Shown: positions 33,206 to 45,591 of the stretch, piece after piece
Position numbering within the stretch: the stretch's first letter is position 1
Layout: every line of letters begins with the position of its first letter
Origin: Aspidapion aeneum
Taxonomy: Eukaryota > Arthropoda > Insecta > Coleoptera > Brentidae
DNA: 64,000 nt
NCBI GenBank assembly: GCA_963576565.1
Contig: OY755045.1
Location: forward strand, 38,770,667-38,834,666
Direction of reading: 5' to 3'
Notes under the pieces: generated by a model
Databases searched by the model: none
What the model was told of the DNA's origin: nothing
The model's input: the letters and a program-made list of their open reading frames with translations, nothing else
Translations under genes and position numbers: made by a program

Positions 33206-33545
33206 AACCGTTATTCCGAATCAGACTAGAGCAAGAATTATGTTACTTTATATTGTTTGTTTTTTAAGAAATTTAAAGTTTAGTATTTTATTGTTATTAA
33301 TAAAAATAATCTAAGAATTTCCTGTTATTTTATGTTGCATATATATACAGTTCCTAATTATTCAACCATGCCCAACTTGCCCCATCGTATGGCCCAACTT
33401 ACTCCGTGGGTGGGGTTAGTTGGGCCGCTTGCAAGGGTGCTAGAAAAAAGTGTTTTTTAAGTTTGAATGAACAGTTTTAAAAACCAATATTTGCCTTAAA
33501 CATATTATAATTGTAAAACTGTAAGTAATATAGCAATGCTTTTAT

Positions 33546-34197
33546 TTACAACAAAAATCAGGTTTACCAAATATTTGTTAATAATAAAATCGGTTTTTTT
33601 TTCTTTGTAATATAGCAATGCTTTTATTTGCATTTATGTAAAAAGTGGCTTAACTAGCCCCGCTCTCCCCTACAAAATATCAACCGAAACGTTACGATTT
33701 CGCGACAAGGCGCGAGCCGGGACCGGTGTTCTGTGGACGAGACGGTACTAAGTTATCTTGCTCGATAATATCGTTTGTTAATAATAACCAAATTTGTTTG
33801 AACTTTACGAAGTAATTAATAGAAACCAATTCAGACCATTATAATAACAAAATCACGCCATAACATTATACAAAAAAATGTTTGTTGTAATAAACACAAA
33901 GAAATATTTGCCAATATTAAGAGTATATTTATATTTAGGAAATTTTAAGTAATAATAACAAAGACGTTCTGTTACCTTAAAAGAAAGAGTGTTTTGGTTA
34001 TGGTTAATATAAGGCAATTAATATTTACAAAAACATCAAATTATTAAAGAAACAAATGATATATTATTTATAACTAAACACTTTCAAAAAGGTTTGTTAC
34101 CAATAATTAATGATATTTGCTTTTAATATTTTTTAATGAGCACAACAAAAATCAGGTTTACCAAATATTTGTTAATAATAAAATCATTTTTTTTTCA
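33546..34197. repeat. pair of direct repeats of about 57 bp
   Basis: 33546-33603 and 34142-34197 share CAACAAAAATCAGGTTTACC and AAATATTTGTTAATAATAAA. The first copy is itself flanked by a duplicated TAATATAGCAATGCTTTTAT (33527 and 33609), as if inserted. The second ends in TTTTTTCAGTG, which may be a terminus. Confidence 0.55.
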
Positions 34198-35482
34198 GTG
34201 TAGTATGAGCGAGTGTATTCAATTGGAACAATGAAATGGTGGTGATGGTGCCAAAGCTTTAAATAATTTAAACTTTAATAATTATTAAAGAATTTTAAAC
34301 TTTATTTAATTTGTTAGAATATGATGAAAATTTATGGTTTACGTCTATATAGCATTTACCATTAAACGTTAGGAGCGTAGGGATCATTACAATCATGTTA
34401 AGTCACCGCTAGCCCAACAAATTTCTCGTTATAACCATTTCTTTCACCTTCTCTAGATTTTCGATGTTTTTTTCAATAAATACCAAAAATAACTAACAGA
34501 GGTGAAAGAAATCTCCAATGTATGCCACAAATGTCAAAAAACATAAACAAAATGCGAGAATTTGAAGGATGCTTAGCGAATTCCATCCCAAGGGCGCGTT
34601 TACCAACCTGAATACCAAATCAGATCGGTCAGCGCAAATGCCATGCAAGAAAGGTGCTGTTCGTTTCACTTAGCGTTTTCAAAACGTAACGTTTTTAAGC
34701 CAATTTATGAGAATACCAGTCCAGGGAGCACGGCAGTGGTCCGCCAAGTTCGCGTAATTTGCTGAACCATTCTTGAAACATTTCAGCCCATATTTGATCT
34801 AACTAAAACTCTACTTCGGAATGAGCTACGAAACTCAAACTTTGCAGAGCCGTAGAGTTCCATAGAGTTAACAGCTCCTCCAAGTTTTATGGACTTCCAT
34901 AAAGTAGTAAAGTAGTTAAGAAATTTCAAAAATAAATAATATTGCCCACTTCAAGAAACGCCAGAGAGCTGAGCTTTGGCAGACTGATAAGAAATATGCT
35001 AAAACTATAGGAAAAAAATTAAAAATCCCAAAATTTTAATTTGCTTCCCTCCTTATAAATGTAATGGTATGTGAAAGAAACATTGCTCACTTCTAGAAAC
35101 GCTAGGGAGCTGAGCTTTGAAAGACCGATAGGAACTGTGATAAAACTATATAAAAATAACAAAATTTAAATTTACTTCCCTCTCCTATAATTGTAAAAAA
35201 AACCAAAAAATTTTTAATAAGGCATTGCAAAAGTTTTGACCAATATTTCGCGTATTTTACTACTTTAAAACTTAACAAAAACATTTCTTGAGAATTGAGA
35301 TAAAAGTAAAATCAAGGTTTTCAATACACATTTCAAAATGAAAGGTTCTTACTAGTTTAGAAATGCTTTTTCTTAACTTCTATTTGCCCCCAAATTTTTC
35401 CTCTGCGAAAATTCTTGAAAGTGATTCCTATCAGATTTCACTAAAAGTCAATGTAGCAACAGTAAACAATTTATTGTAGTTC
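34198..35482. other. no gene; two-unit tandem repeat near 35 kb
   Basis: CCCACTTCAAGAAACGCCAG at 34945 recurs as a diverged copy at 35086 (141 bp apart), each followed by GAGCTGAGCTTTG and AAAACTATA. A stretch at about 34727-34800 (TTCTTGAAACATTTCAGCCC) has a relative at 39820-39845. No coding sequence is supported. Confidence 0.4.
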
Positions 35483-35589
35483 ATATCATTATTTTTGAGA
35501 CTTCTTACAACTTTTTTTTGTTGGCCTATGCTATTTGTGATAGTAAGCAGCTGAAAACTGTCAAAAAGTTATCTCAAAAATTATGATAT
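35483..35589. mobile_element. hairpin MITE, copy 2
   Basis: ATATCATTATTTTTGAGA at the left pairs with TCTCAAAAATTATGATAT at the right. The centre contains GTTGGCCTATGCTATTTGTG as in the 6041 copy. Confidence 0.7.
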
Positions 35590-35905
35590 AAAGTTTTAGT
35601 GACAATAATTTCTTTCTTAAATCCAAAAAATTTGTGATATGAAACATGAAATTTTTTTTATTTTAGATGCTTGGACGACCGTGTCTTCCTTCATATGCTT
35701 ATAATAAATTTAATAAAAAAAGTAAGAGGAAATGTTTAGTAGAAAACCGGCTATTTTTTTCTGTGCTCCAAAAAATGTGTTTCAAAGTAATTTAAAATTG
35801 TATCATGAATCGTGTACTTGCTTTGGTTAAGACGTTTACAAGTATAAAGTTAGACCTCGGATGGCAAAATGAAACTATTTACTACTTACTCGTCACTGCA
35901 ACATA

Positions 35906-36550
35906 GACCGGTGTCTAGACCTAACATTTTACCTTACGTCTTGCCTGTAAGTCAAAAGGGTCAAGTATGACGCTTGAAAGACTAGCGTACACACTACTTG
36001 ATAGTTTTAACGTACGTTTTTAGATCTGTTTTTGATACACCATGGAGGAAGCACTGCTTTTCTCAGTAATGTTTTTTGTTTTAAATGTCTATGACTTAAC
36101 CGTTTCAGTAGCTAAAAATAGTTTTTTAACCAGTTTTTCAAAATGTTGTGCTCATTTAGTTTGGTAATGTCCCCTGAAGATGTAAGTTTCTGCTTACGAA
36201 ACATGTCCGGACTATTTGTTTAAAACAAATTAAAAATTAGTGGAGGAAGACAATAACCTGTTTGATTTCCTAAAAAATTATCTTATCTAATGTCTGACGT
36301 TTCATATACCAACTTCTAAGTTGCACTCGAAAAGAATAAAAATTGTATGCACTATGCACTAACACAAGAAATGCCGCTAAAAGTTTTATCGGATGAAACA
36401 AAGCCTCTACCGATCAGTTCAACAGGTCCGACTTCAGTCCTGTTCAGTTCAGGCAAAACGTACGTTTTATTGTCTACACGAAAGGTTTTGCTTGATCCGT
36501 TTTACCTGATCAAGTAAAACGTCAGGCAAAACGTTATGTGTAGACCCCGC
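35906..36550. mobile_element. TIR element of about 645 bp
   Basis: GGTGTCTAGACCTAACATTT at the left pairs with the complement of AAAACGTTATGTGTAGACCC at the right. The pairing continues imperfectly through TTTTACCTTACGT and CAAGTAAAACGTCAGG. The right end is followed by TTTA. A small ribozyme-like fold lies inside at 36173-36208. No protein is recognised. Confidence 0.5.
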
Positions 36551-36943
36551 TTTAGTTTGGTGATCCTTGGGTGCAATGTGGACCTAAATTGGGATGTCAA
36601 ATATAGTGGAACGTCCTGTAATTATTATAAGAACCGTTAGGCACTTACTGTGGTATTTTGGATTAGGTACTCAATATTCAGAGGCTACTGTCTTCTGTTG
36701 CTTTTATAATATAGAAAAATACTCTGCCAATTTACGTGCACCTAAGCTCACACCATTAAAATATAATATAATTTTTACCCATTTTGGTCGGCGAAAATAA
36801 CCCACTGTTCGCCACCCGGGTTGTGTCCAATCGGAGATTTCCCCCTTTCCCTCCAGTGTCGCACCACTGAACAAAACTAACTATAATGTATTTTTTATCT
36901 TTATGCACAGTTACCTTTTATTCAGTACTACACAAGTAATATA

Positions 36944-37172
36944 CTCCTGGACAAGATTATCGCACCACTTGGCTTTTAGAGATTTACTTTTTTCTAAAGA
37001 AAAAAAAAACAATAGAATAATTAACATTATTAACTGTGCATTATTTATTTGCAAAAAAGAATCATATTCTATTTAATAAAACAAAACAACAGATAACTGT
37101 TTAAATTGATATTTATTTTTGTTTCAATTATCTTTAAAAAATAAGCAGTGGTGCGATAATTTTTTCCAGGAG
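36944..37172. mobile_element. Tc1-like MITE, 229 bp
   Basis: CTCCTGGACAAGATTATCGC at the left pairs with GCGATAATTTTTTCCAGGAG at the right, followed inward by ACCACT on both sides. The AT-rich interior has no ORF. Confidence 0.8.
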
Positions 37173-37511
37173 TTTATTTTTACCAGAACTCTAAGTTTCG
37201 AAATCTACCCCAACCCCTTTTTCCGTTAATATTTAGTGAATTTTATTCATTTTTAAACGGGACCATACAGAGCCAACCGAGCCAACCCTAGATACCAAAT
37301 TTCATTAAAATCGGGCAAGTCGTTTTTGAGTTATGCACGTTGGTCGTTATAGACAGACATAAAGACAGATAGACGGCGCGACAAAAAGTTTTAAAATCAT
37401 CTGAAATGCAAAGATATATAAAACTTTTTGAAATGGGAGCAACTTTTTTTTCTTCTGTTTGACACGATCGACATAGCTCACACTACTATATTATGGTATT
37501 CGTGTTAGCTA

Positions 37512-37798
37512 ATAGACACTTATTGGAATAAAACCTGACCTTATTTTAAAATCGACCCTATGCTGACAGATTTACATATACGAAGCAGCTGCTCTCCTTC
37601 AAAATTCGGCCTTTGTGTATTTAAAAACCGGATTTATTAGTGTCGGTATTTATTAAATGAAAGTTAGCGTCTTTATTATTAAATTTGGCTTTGGTATGTC
37701 AATTTTAAGAGGTCAGCTGTTAGTTCTCTGTGTAAATGTCTCACAATAAAGTTGACTCTAAAATAAAGTCAGGTTTTATTCCAAAAGTCCCTATAATA
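37512..37798. mobile_element. MITE with about 45-bp TIRs
   Basis: TTGGAATAAAACCTGACCTT at 37522 is inverted at about 37766-37785 (AAGTCAGGTTTTATTCCAA), with outer ATAGACACT and AGTCCCTAT segments also related and inner TTTACA stretches. Both ends abut TAATAG/CTATAATAG, so the exact limits are uncertain by a few bases. Confidence 0.65.
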
Positions 37799-38392
37799 GT
37801 TCTTCGACTACTGCGCAACCCCCAAATGGAGGGACGGAAACTTGATCGCCATTTTGTTACAGATTTTAAGAACAAACAGTTACCCCTAGAGGTCGTTATG
37901 GCGCAGCAAGCATATAGAGTCAAAAATGGAACACGAAAACTACGTTGTCAGCTTCAGAACGCAGTGACCTTTGAAGCGTAGTATAAGTCAACAGCCCTAG
38001 AGATCGCCATGGCAAATAATTAGTGATGCTCTCTCTCTCTTTTACCATGAGTTTAGTTCAATGCCGCCACCTTTCAAATCGTGCCTGTCAAAGTTGGCCC
38101 TTCTCAATCTGTGAAAAAATGGCGGATTTCAATTTCTTCTATTTATTTTTCTATGTCTGTGGTTTGTATAGGACAGTGTTGTAGGTAACCTATACTGTGG
38201 TAGTGGTTGGGCATATATTTAAATTATGTGTATTTTATTGCCAACAAAGCACTCAAACCACTCGAGAATTTCTTTTAAATCGTTTTAGAATTCCCGATTA
38301 AATTCCGAATAAATTTCGTGTGTGTAAATCTACTTTCGATTCGATAGCTAAGTACTGTACAATCTGCCCATACTTTGATTTTTAATCCAATG

Positions 38393-38554
38393 TAGTGGCG
38401 CACTCAGGAAATATATTTGAGGGACCCAACATAGTTCATAGACGCACCCAGGGGGGGGTCTATAGTATAAAATAGTATAAAATACGGCGTCATGTAGATC
38501 GCCCCCCCCCAAGACTCTTGAGCCCCCGAAGACATATTCCTGGGTGCGCCACTG
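38393..38554. mobile_element. hAT-like MITE, family copy B
   Basis: Ends TAGTGGCGCACTCAGG and CCTGGGTGCGCCACTG, with G and C tracts and the AAAATACGGCGTCATG interior phrase shared with copies C and D. Confidence 0.75.
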
Positions 38555-40187
38555 ATAGATTCTGGCAAAACAAAAATTGGAGTACCACACCTTGATGTTG
38601 TCAAATCAAAATAATGTTTTTTATGTAATTTTTCTTTGCGCAGCCAACCAAACGCGTGCGAAAGACGTCAGTTGCCCTTGCTACGAAGCTGGTTTTACCC
38701 TCCGTATCAGTTTGTTTTGGTCGCCTGTTATGGTTTGTTTTTGTTATCGTTTATTTATGGAAATAAATACCGTCGATTATAAGGATGGATATCATTTTTG
38801 GTCATTGCCTTTAAATAACAGTACAGCACAGTAAATAATTTTGTTTTGTTAAATTTATGTAACTAATTAGGTGTAAGCTAAGAAACATTTATTTTCCCGA
38901 ATTTTAGGAATTACTGCAAAACAATTCCAGAGGGATGAGTACCAGAGGAATGAGTTTTTTAATGGTTTTCCAATTTAAATCAAAATCTATTTAGACTACT
39001 TAACTCAAGTTTTATATAAACAAAGTTCCTATACTTATAATTTTAAAACAATCAACAAACAAATTATACTATTGATATCAGTCGAATATTTACTTACCAG
39101 AGGAATGATAATTAAAGCGTTCCTTTTTGATTTCTCCGAAAAAAACTAATTTTCTGCCGAAAATAAAAAGATCTTACCTTAAACCAAAGTTAACATTATC
39201 TGTCACAACTTGTCACTCTCACAAGTAAATTAGATATCCAGGGCCGTTTCTTTCTCTAGAAATTAACCGGTGGTATTCACAAATATTGTGTTATTAAAAA
39301 CGTTTAAAATTGTAAAATTTTCCGGGAAGATGTAAATTCGGATTTTCAAAAATTTGACTACATACTTAAGTTTTATCAATTTTTTGATAAATAGTTAAGA
39401 CTTGGTTAAATATTATTTATTAGGAGATTTTTTTCAATCTGAGTTTTTAATATTTGGTTTGGGACTACACCAGAGGAATGAGGTATTTGCTTTGTAATAA
39501 AAAAAATTATAAACTTGAAATTTTTTTTTATACATTTAACTCAAATGCTCCATAGAGAAAACATTTCGTTTTAAATCTTATAACTAAAACTATGCTTCAT
39601 TTGCAGTCTGTGTTTGAAAAATATGCATTCCCACTCCACAGCACCATTTTTGTAGAATCATCCATATAATTAACTGTGCAAATTTAAATACGTTGACATA
39701 TGAACTCCGATTACAAATAAAATCTTTAGGACCACATAGACCGGACCTAAAAATTAACCAAAATTTATGACACATCAAGGGGCACGGAACTTCGCTTAAA
39801 CTGCTGTACCATCTTTTCTTGAAACATTGCAGCCCATACTTGACTGACCCATATTGAAATGTAGATACAGACCACTTTTTATTATTATTTTTAAGTTAAG
39901 TTTTTTATCTCTGCTTTTTTCGGAGTGCGTTTTTTTCCGTGTGCGTTTTTTTCCGTGTGCACTTTTTTTCGCAAGTGAATTTTTCTGTGTAGATATGCTT
40001 TTTTTCTGTGCGTTAATTTTTTTGTGCACTTATTTCTGGAACTTTTATAAAGCAGGTTAACCAAAATATTAACTTTTTCAGCCCTTAACTCATCTGTAGG
40101 GCTCTGGGGGGGGTGTCATATCCTCGTTTACCCTCTTTTCCTAGAACCGCCGGTTTTCGTTTGGCAATATACTACTACTATGTCGGT
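38555..40187. other. no gene; recurring ACCAGAGGAATGA motif
   Basis: CCAGAGGGATGAG at 38927 and ACCAGAGGAATGA at 38941, 39096 and 39469 suggest subterminal motifs of an unidentified element. An 85-codon frame at 38577-38834 (+) is hydrophobic in part but has no recognised family and no clear splice partners. Confidence 0.4.
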
Positions 40188-41036
40188 TTAGAACGTTTTT
40201 CTACTTTGTCCAACGCCTATTATCCACCTCCTTCGATCCTGACAATCATCTTTTGTCAGGTTTTTTTTTAATTGATCTTCGGATTGATTCGGAATCTTTC
40301 TTTGTTCGTCCGTTATACATGGCCGTACCATATCAGTTTTTTTAGTGATGTCATCCATTATGATTTCCTCGATTACCATTCTCTTTTTTATAATCTCATT
40401 TCTTATATGATCTGTTCTAGATATTCTCATTGATTTTCTTATTGCACCATTTCGACACTTTCCATTTTTGCTTTGTATTTTTCTGTTACGCGACAAGTCT
40501 TTATTCCATACAATAGCGGGCTTTTCACCATTGTTTCATATATTTTTATATATTATTTTATATCTCTGCTCCATGAAATACTGTTAAGACATCCAATAAC
40601 ATTTTTTGCTTTTACTATTCTTTTTTCCAGTTCTTTACAATATGTTCCTGTCTTATCAAATGTGACACCCAAGTATACATTCTCATTGCATGGAGATATT
40701 TTTTATCCATTGTCTAGTTCTCACACTCACTTGATTCGTTTCCAATACATAAGTACTGTGTATTGTCCACGTTCACTGTTAACCCCCACTTTTGGTATTC
40801 TTCCGTTAACTTTCTCATCATTTATTATTAGCTGCAATTGCTTGGTCGTCAGCAAACTGTCGTGTGTATACGGTAAGTCGGTCGTTAAGTTGTATGCCCA
40901 TGCTGTGTACTTTACGTTTCCAGTTTTTTAGAGCTACTGCGATATATTTTAATATAAAGTGTTCTAAATTAATTTCGGTAGTATAAGGCTTAAAAAACAT
41001 AGCTAGATTGACAAAATTGTCGTTCAAAACCATTGG
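40188..41036 (-). pseudogene. non-LTR retrotransposon RT fragment
   Basis: Read leftwards from 41036, an RT palm stretch reads ALKNWKRKVHSMGIQLNDRL then VYTRQFADDQAIAANN, where FADD is the catalytic box. In a shifted frame it continues as MMRKLTEEYQKWGLTVNVDN and QYLCIGNESSE before a TAG. From 40496 another frame gives KCRNGAIRKSMRISRTDHIRN...IIKKRM and ends near DRRRWIIGVGQS, the C-terminal region seen in insect endonuclease-RT LINEs (usually GRPRKRW.DGV). At least two frame breaks and a missing middle make this a dead, 5'-truncated copy. Confidence 0.75.
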
Positions 41037-41208
41037 ATGGATGAACTTATGCTATTGGATATTGCTGCAGTGTAAATGGTGAAAATGTCAGTTGATTTTT
41101 AGTCGAATAAAGCCAAAAATTTTAAATAGAAATGGCGGGGCGGAAGCTAGAGCTTTTAAAAGCCCTTTGAGAAGATTCAAAATTTATTCTACAATGTAAA
41201 TTTTTTTT

Positions 41209-41938
41209 GTATCAATTTTTGATGGTATTAAATTCGAAACTCATTTATTATCAAAGATAGACGATTGGGGTCCAGACTACTGTCCTCAAATTTCGAGACC
41301 TAAAAAAATATGACAAAAGTATTTTTCCAGTCCTTGTAGTTTGGGAGCTACAAGAAAAAATTCGAAAATTCGGATTTCTAAAAAATCGGTCATATCTTTG
41401 TTATCAGTGCAAATATTTTAATTTTGCTAAAACTTCTCTACAGATCGTTGATCCTGTCAATAAAATGAAGTTGTCAAATTTTTGGTCCCTCGAGTCGGAT
41501 TCGAAATTTCAGAAAAAAATGTTAAATACGGATCTATATTTTTTTTCAATTTTTTGCTTCACATTGGGTCCCCCATTATCCCCGAGCTATAAATTTGTTC
41601 TTTAAAAAAATCCAGTACCATATTTTTTTTCTTATTTTTTTTTTTTGAAATCTTAGATTGGACTCGACGCGACGTACCAAAAATGTGAGAACGTCAATTT
41701 ATTGACAGAATAAACTTTCTGTAAAAAGTTCTAACAGAAGTGAAATATCTGCCCTAATAATGCATTTCTGAGATTCCGAATTTTTAAAATTTCCCTCGTA
41801 GCTTCAAAACTACAAGGCTAGAAATAAACGTTTGATATTTTTTCTTATCACAAATTTGAGGACAGTAATGTAAAATTTTTAATCCTCTATCTTTTATTAT
41901 AAGTGAGTTTCCCTTCCAAACCATCAAATACCCTGTAC
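41209..41938. mobile_element. foldback element with about 180-bp arms
   Basis: 41209-41395 and 41762-41938 are inverted copies: TTTTGATGGTAT / ACCATCAAATACC at the ends, ACTGTCCTCAAATTT and CCTTGTAGTTT further in. The right end reads ACCCTGTA, a mariner-like terminus; the left end has lost that motif. The loop has no coding content. Confidence 0.6.
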
Positions 41939-44900
41939 ACAGGTTTTAGGGCCAATTTCACCAAAAAACATTTTTAAATAAAAAAATGTTATTATTTTAA
42001 TAACTTTTACCAATACAGTGTGTTTATAAAGTTTTTCGTAAGATTTCCAAAACCTAATATAATATAATAAAATAAATAAGTCATCTTATATCTTTGGTGC
42101 CATATGGGATGGTATACCTAGTTGTTTTCACCTGAACACCACATGCAAAGCCACCGAGATCGGTTTCGACACATTCGTTTAGCCTCGCAGCACAGGCACC
42201 TACTACAAAATTATTGTTTAAATAGAATTTAAAATTTAATTTTTAGAAGCTGTCGTGTTTACAAAAACCTAAATGGACTCTTGCTGCTCTGCGTTTTGCG
42301 TTAGAAAAACATAAGATTATTTTTCTAACGTCAGAAAACGAGTGATTAAGCTTTTTTTTCACTATGAATATGGCGTTAGAACTAACATCCAACCTAACGT
42401 TATGTTTTTAAATTAAACATTATTTTGACGTTATTAAAATGTTTTTGTGTTTGGTGGTTGTGAGACAAGTGATAAACAAAAACACTGTGTTTTGATTTTG
42501 CAAGCTTTGTTTAATGGTTACGTATTATTTTTTTGAAATAAACATATTTTTTAAGTATTGGCCGATTGCTTGATTAATAAAATAATAAAGTATGGTAAAT
42601 TCGTAATTTAAATGCTTGTTGGAACCTATATGTGCATATCGTTCTGTTGGACCGACGCGACGTCACCTAAGTTGTGATTTTCTTCCCATCCAGTGGTGGC
42701 GCGTGGTGTAAAACTTTGAAAATGCACACCCACAAAAAACAGCGGCGCATGCAAACAATTTTTTTCAGTGCCACGCTTACCTTTTTCGTCCCTCGAGTGG
42801 GCCATTATATAATATAATTTAGAGCAAATAATTTAAAAAAATTGATATTTAGTTAGAAATTAGTTATCCATTATGGTTTTTATAAATAAATACTAAATGT
42901 ATAATTAACAAACACGTTTTGTATTGAAAATGAAGGCGTCTGTCCTTTTTTGAAATCAATTCTTCAAGAACCAATTCATTAAACTTTTGAATTGCTTGAA
43001 TAATTTTTTTCTCAATAGATAACATATTTGTCTTTAAATATTGCACGCTAATGCCATTATAATTAGAAACTTCTGCCATTCTCGTAACTACAAAATTGTC
43101 GAAATCCAAAAATAAGGCGCAACCGATAACGTCAAGTTATCCCAGTGCACTAATTCAAAGTGCACATTAGGTGCTCTAACAGCCAACACTAACCATTGCC
43201 ATGGGAGGTATCACGGGGGTGCTGCGTAAGAGCAAAAACGATATAAGGCTCAGATTCTATGTACTGTACAATTCTATAGGGACATATCGTCATCTTTTTC
43301 TATATTTAGTAATTAGAATGCGATATTACACCTACGGTGCATAGAATTTGGTTCCAGTAAAGCGTACCGCGAGCAGGCCTACGCATCCACCATCCACCGC
43401 ATCCTGGCTTGAACACGAATACAAACACCTACATACCGGGTATTAATTTCTATTTAGTATTCAAGTTTGTGGTGAATTCTTTCTGGGTTGTATTGATACT
43501 TTAATAATTAAAGAATGATTAGATTTTAATATTTTTTAAGCAAAATTTGGCACTATCCGTATCACCACTGGAAAGTTAAATAAATTTTGTGAAGAGACCA
43601 GTTTAGATAAACCCTTCAGGGCGTTAAAAACAATTCTAACGGAAATGTACTTTTTACTGCTCTGCGAAACTGAAGCTTACTATTATTTCTTCCTTCGTTT
43701 CGGAACCTTCCATGTTGCCTAGATGCGTACAGTTGGCTGGACAATAATCGTAAATCCCAACGCGAAATAAATTGGCAGTAAATGTCAAAACCGTTTTCCC
43801 GCCCAAACTCTCCGCTTCGACCCAGCAGCGGCGCCAGAAATTTTCCAATACCTCTTGTCTATTTCAAGAAATACCCGACGCATGAAGGAGTATCTGTATA
43901 ATAAAACCGTTTAAAAGTAGAAATTACCAAGATACTCAAAACTACCTTCTAATCATTTTTTGTTCTAGTCCAATAACCCATCTATCAAGCCGCCCCCATG
44001 AAACTTCCCTCTTTACATCAATAGTGTCGTAAGGTCAGTCGAAACTTAATGATTTTTTTTAATTAGAAGCCTTTGTCCTCGATCTGTGTTCTGAGCTTTT
44101 AGTTAGTGTTGTTATTGTTTTTTCGTGTGGCTCATATTGGAAAAAACAATTATTGACCATATGTTAAAACGTGATTTTAGTTCTTTGTTGCTTACATTGC
44201 ACGTTTACGAAATCTTTTAAAATGCCCTATTTGGGTATTTATATTTGCCAAATTTTTTCCTTATCAAAGCGTTTTAGTTGCCTGCCGGGTCTTGCCGAGC
44301 TATATTTCTTTAATAGGCATGAATGATTGACATAAACCTAAACAGGTTTATGTCATTCATGGCTCACAAAAAAATTGCCCGCCTACGTTCCCCATTTTGG
44401 CATATATGCATTCAAAGGAGTGATATGCGTGTAAAAAAAAGATGTGAAATATGATTTTTTTACATATAAAAATCTCTTTTTTTTTGTAAAATTTAAATTT
44501 CCTCTACTTACCTCTATGGTACAAAAAATAAATAAAAAAGCAACTAAAAGCAATAAAACTCAAAAAATATGTACAGGGTGTCCTAAGTTCGAAGTTTTTG
44601 GGGTTTTACGCATGTTATGCCCGCAGTAAGAAAAACGATAACTGCAATGGACTGTATATATTTTAATTAATGAAAGCGCGAACAAACATAAATATATTGA
44701 TATGAAATTACGAAATAATTAAAAGGTCCATAGGTTAATTGTGGGTACCACACAACGGAAATCAGAGACAAAGCACTCACCAGTTTGCAGCGAATTTATC
44801 CACGTTCCAAGGGGCCCCTGTCTGGATCTAATGATGTCACCACGTAGCTGAAGGGCTGAAGTTTCTAGTTATATGCTTCAGTACACCAAAATCGAGCACT

Positions 44901-45429
44901 TTCAAGTGTAGAAATTTGAAATAGTTGGAGAAAGTAAATCAACACGCCATTTCTCGAGGCGGTCGAAAAAGGATCTCACTGATTCTTGGTGCGCATGTCC
45001 AAAATGCGCGAAAATGCACTCTGTCCGTCATTCAATTGTGTGGTTTTAAAATTTACAAACACCGCGAAATTTAGCGGGAGCTAACATACGTATTTCTAAG
45101 AGAGATTTCGAAAAAAAAACCTACTCCCACTGGCGAGCCTTAATTTTTATGAGTTAAAGGTGAAAACCGCTTGATATTGCAAGCTGTTTGCAAAATGCAG
45201 CTTTCTCAAAAGCCTTTTGAGAAGCCTGCATTTTAGGAGAAAGCCTATAACTTTTTATTTAGGACAATTTTGTATTGGTGTAAAGCGATTTTTTATAGTT
45301 TTTTCGTCGAAAAATCCAAGTGGCACAATAATTTTTATCTGTCGGTTTTAGTTTTTTAGATATTGCATAAAGTTAATAATTTTAAGTAATTTGATGAAAC
45401 TGTGGAAGAACTAAAAGTAAAAACAAAAC
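41939..45429. other. no gene recognised
   Basis: A small hairpin (GTTAGAAAAA ... TTTTTCTAAC) lies near 42300. ACAGGGTGTCCTAAGTTCG at 44572 looks like a mariner end, but no partner was found. The minus frames at 42864-43109 and 43654-43848 read plausibly as protein but match nothing I recognise and are not called. Confidence 0.3.
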
Positions 45430-45591
45430 CAAGGGCGCACCCAGGGGGGGGGGCGGGGCCCGGGCCCCCCCAAGCCTATGATTTTTGTATATATTTTTCA
45501 CATATTTCATAAATAAACACAAAAAATAGCATGAAATACGACATTATGAGGCCTTGGGCCCCCCCAAGACATATTCCTGGGTGCGTTACTG
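45430..45591. mobile_element. hAT-like MITE, family copy C
   Basis: CAAGGGCGCACCCAGG to CCTGGGTGCGTTACTG. The flanks AACAAAAC (left) and GACAAAAC (right) are consistent with an 8-bp hAT-type duplication with one change. Confidence 0.8.

Larger units (their letters stand above)
31151..33670 (+). mobile_element. pogo-like DNA element, deletion derivative, TA duplication
   Basis: GGAGAGAGCGGGGCTCGTTG at the left pairs with CTAGCCCCGCTCTCCCC at the right, with TA on both sides (31149-31150 and 33671-33672). Related motifs recur near the right end (CCCAACTTGCCCC at about 33371; GTTAGTTGGGCC at about 33415). The only coding remnant is the transposase C-terminus at 32819-33205. The left half is occupied by satellite elements and a pentanucleotide array. 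Confidence 0.7.

Noticed and set aside
25996..34197. CACTGA... and ...TCAGTG as ends of one 8-kb element
   Set aside because: Match is limited to a few bases, and the two-exon gene lies between; chance is more likely.
38577..38834. 85-codon plus frame with a preceding CAG acceptor-like site
   Set aside because: No upstream exon, no recognised family; two frames are open in the same stretch.
40473..40931. 152-codon plus frame
   Set aside because: Antisense shadow of the LINE reverse-transcriptase remnant on the minus strand.
42864..43109. 81-codon minus frame with protein-like composition
   Set aside because: Reads plausibly but no family, splice partner or element boundary could be identified.
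43654..43848. 64-codon minus frame in a locally GC-richer stretch
   Set aside because: Unrecognised, and alternative frames look equally open.
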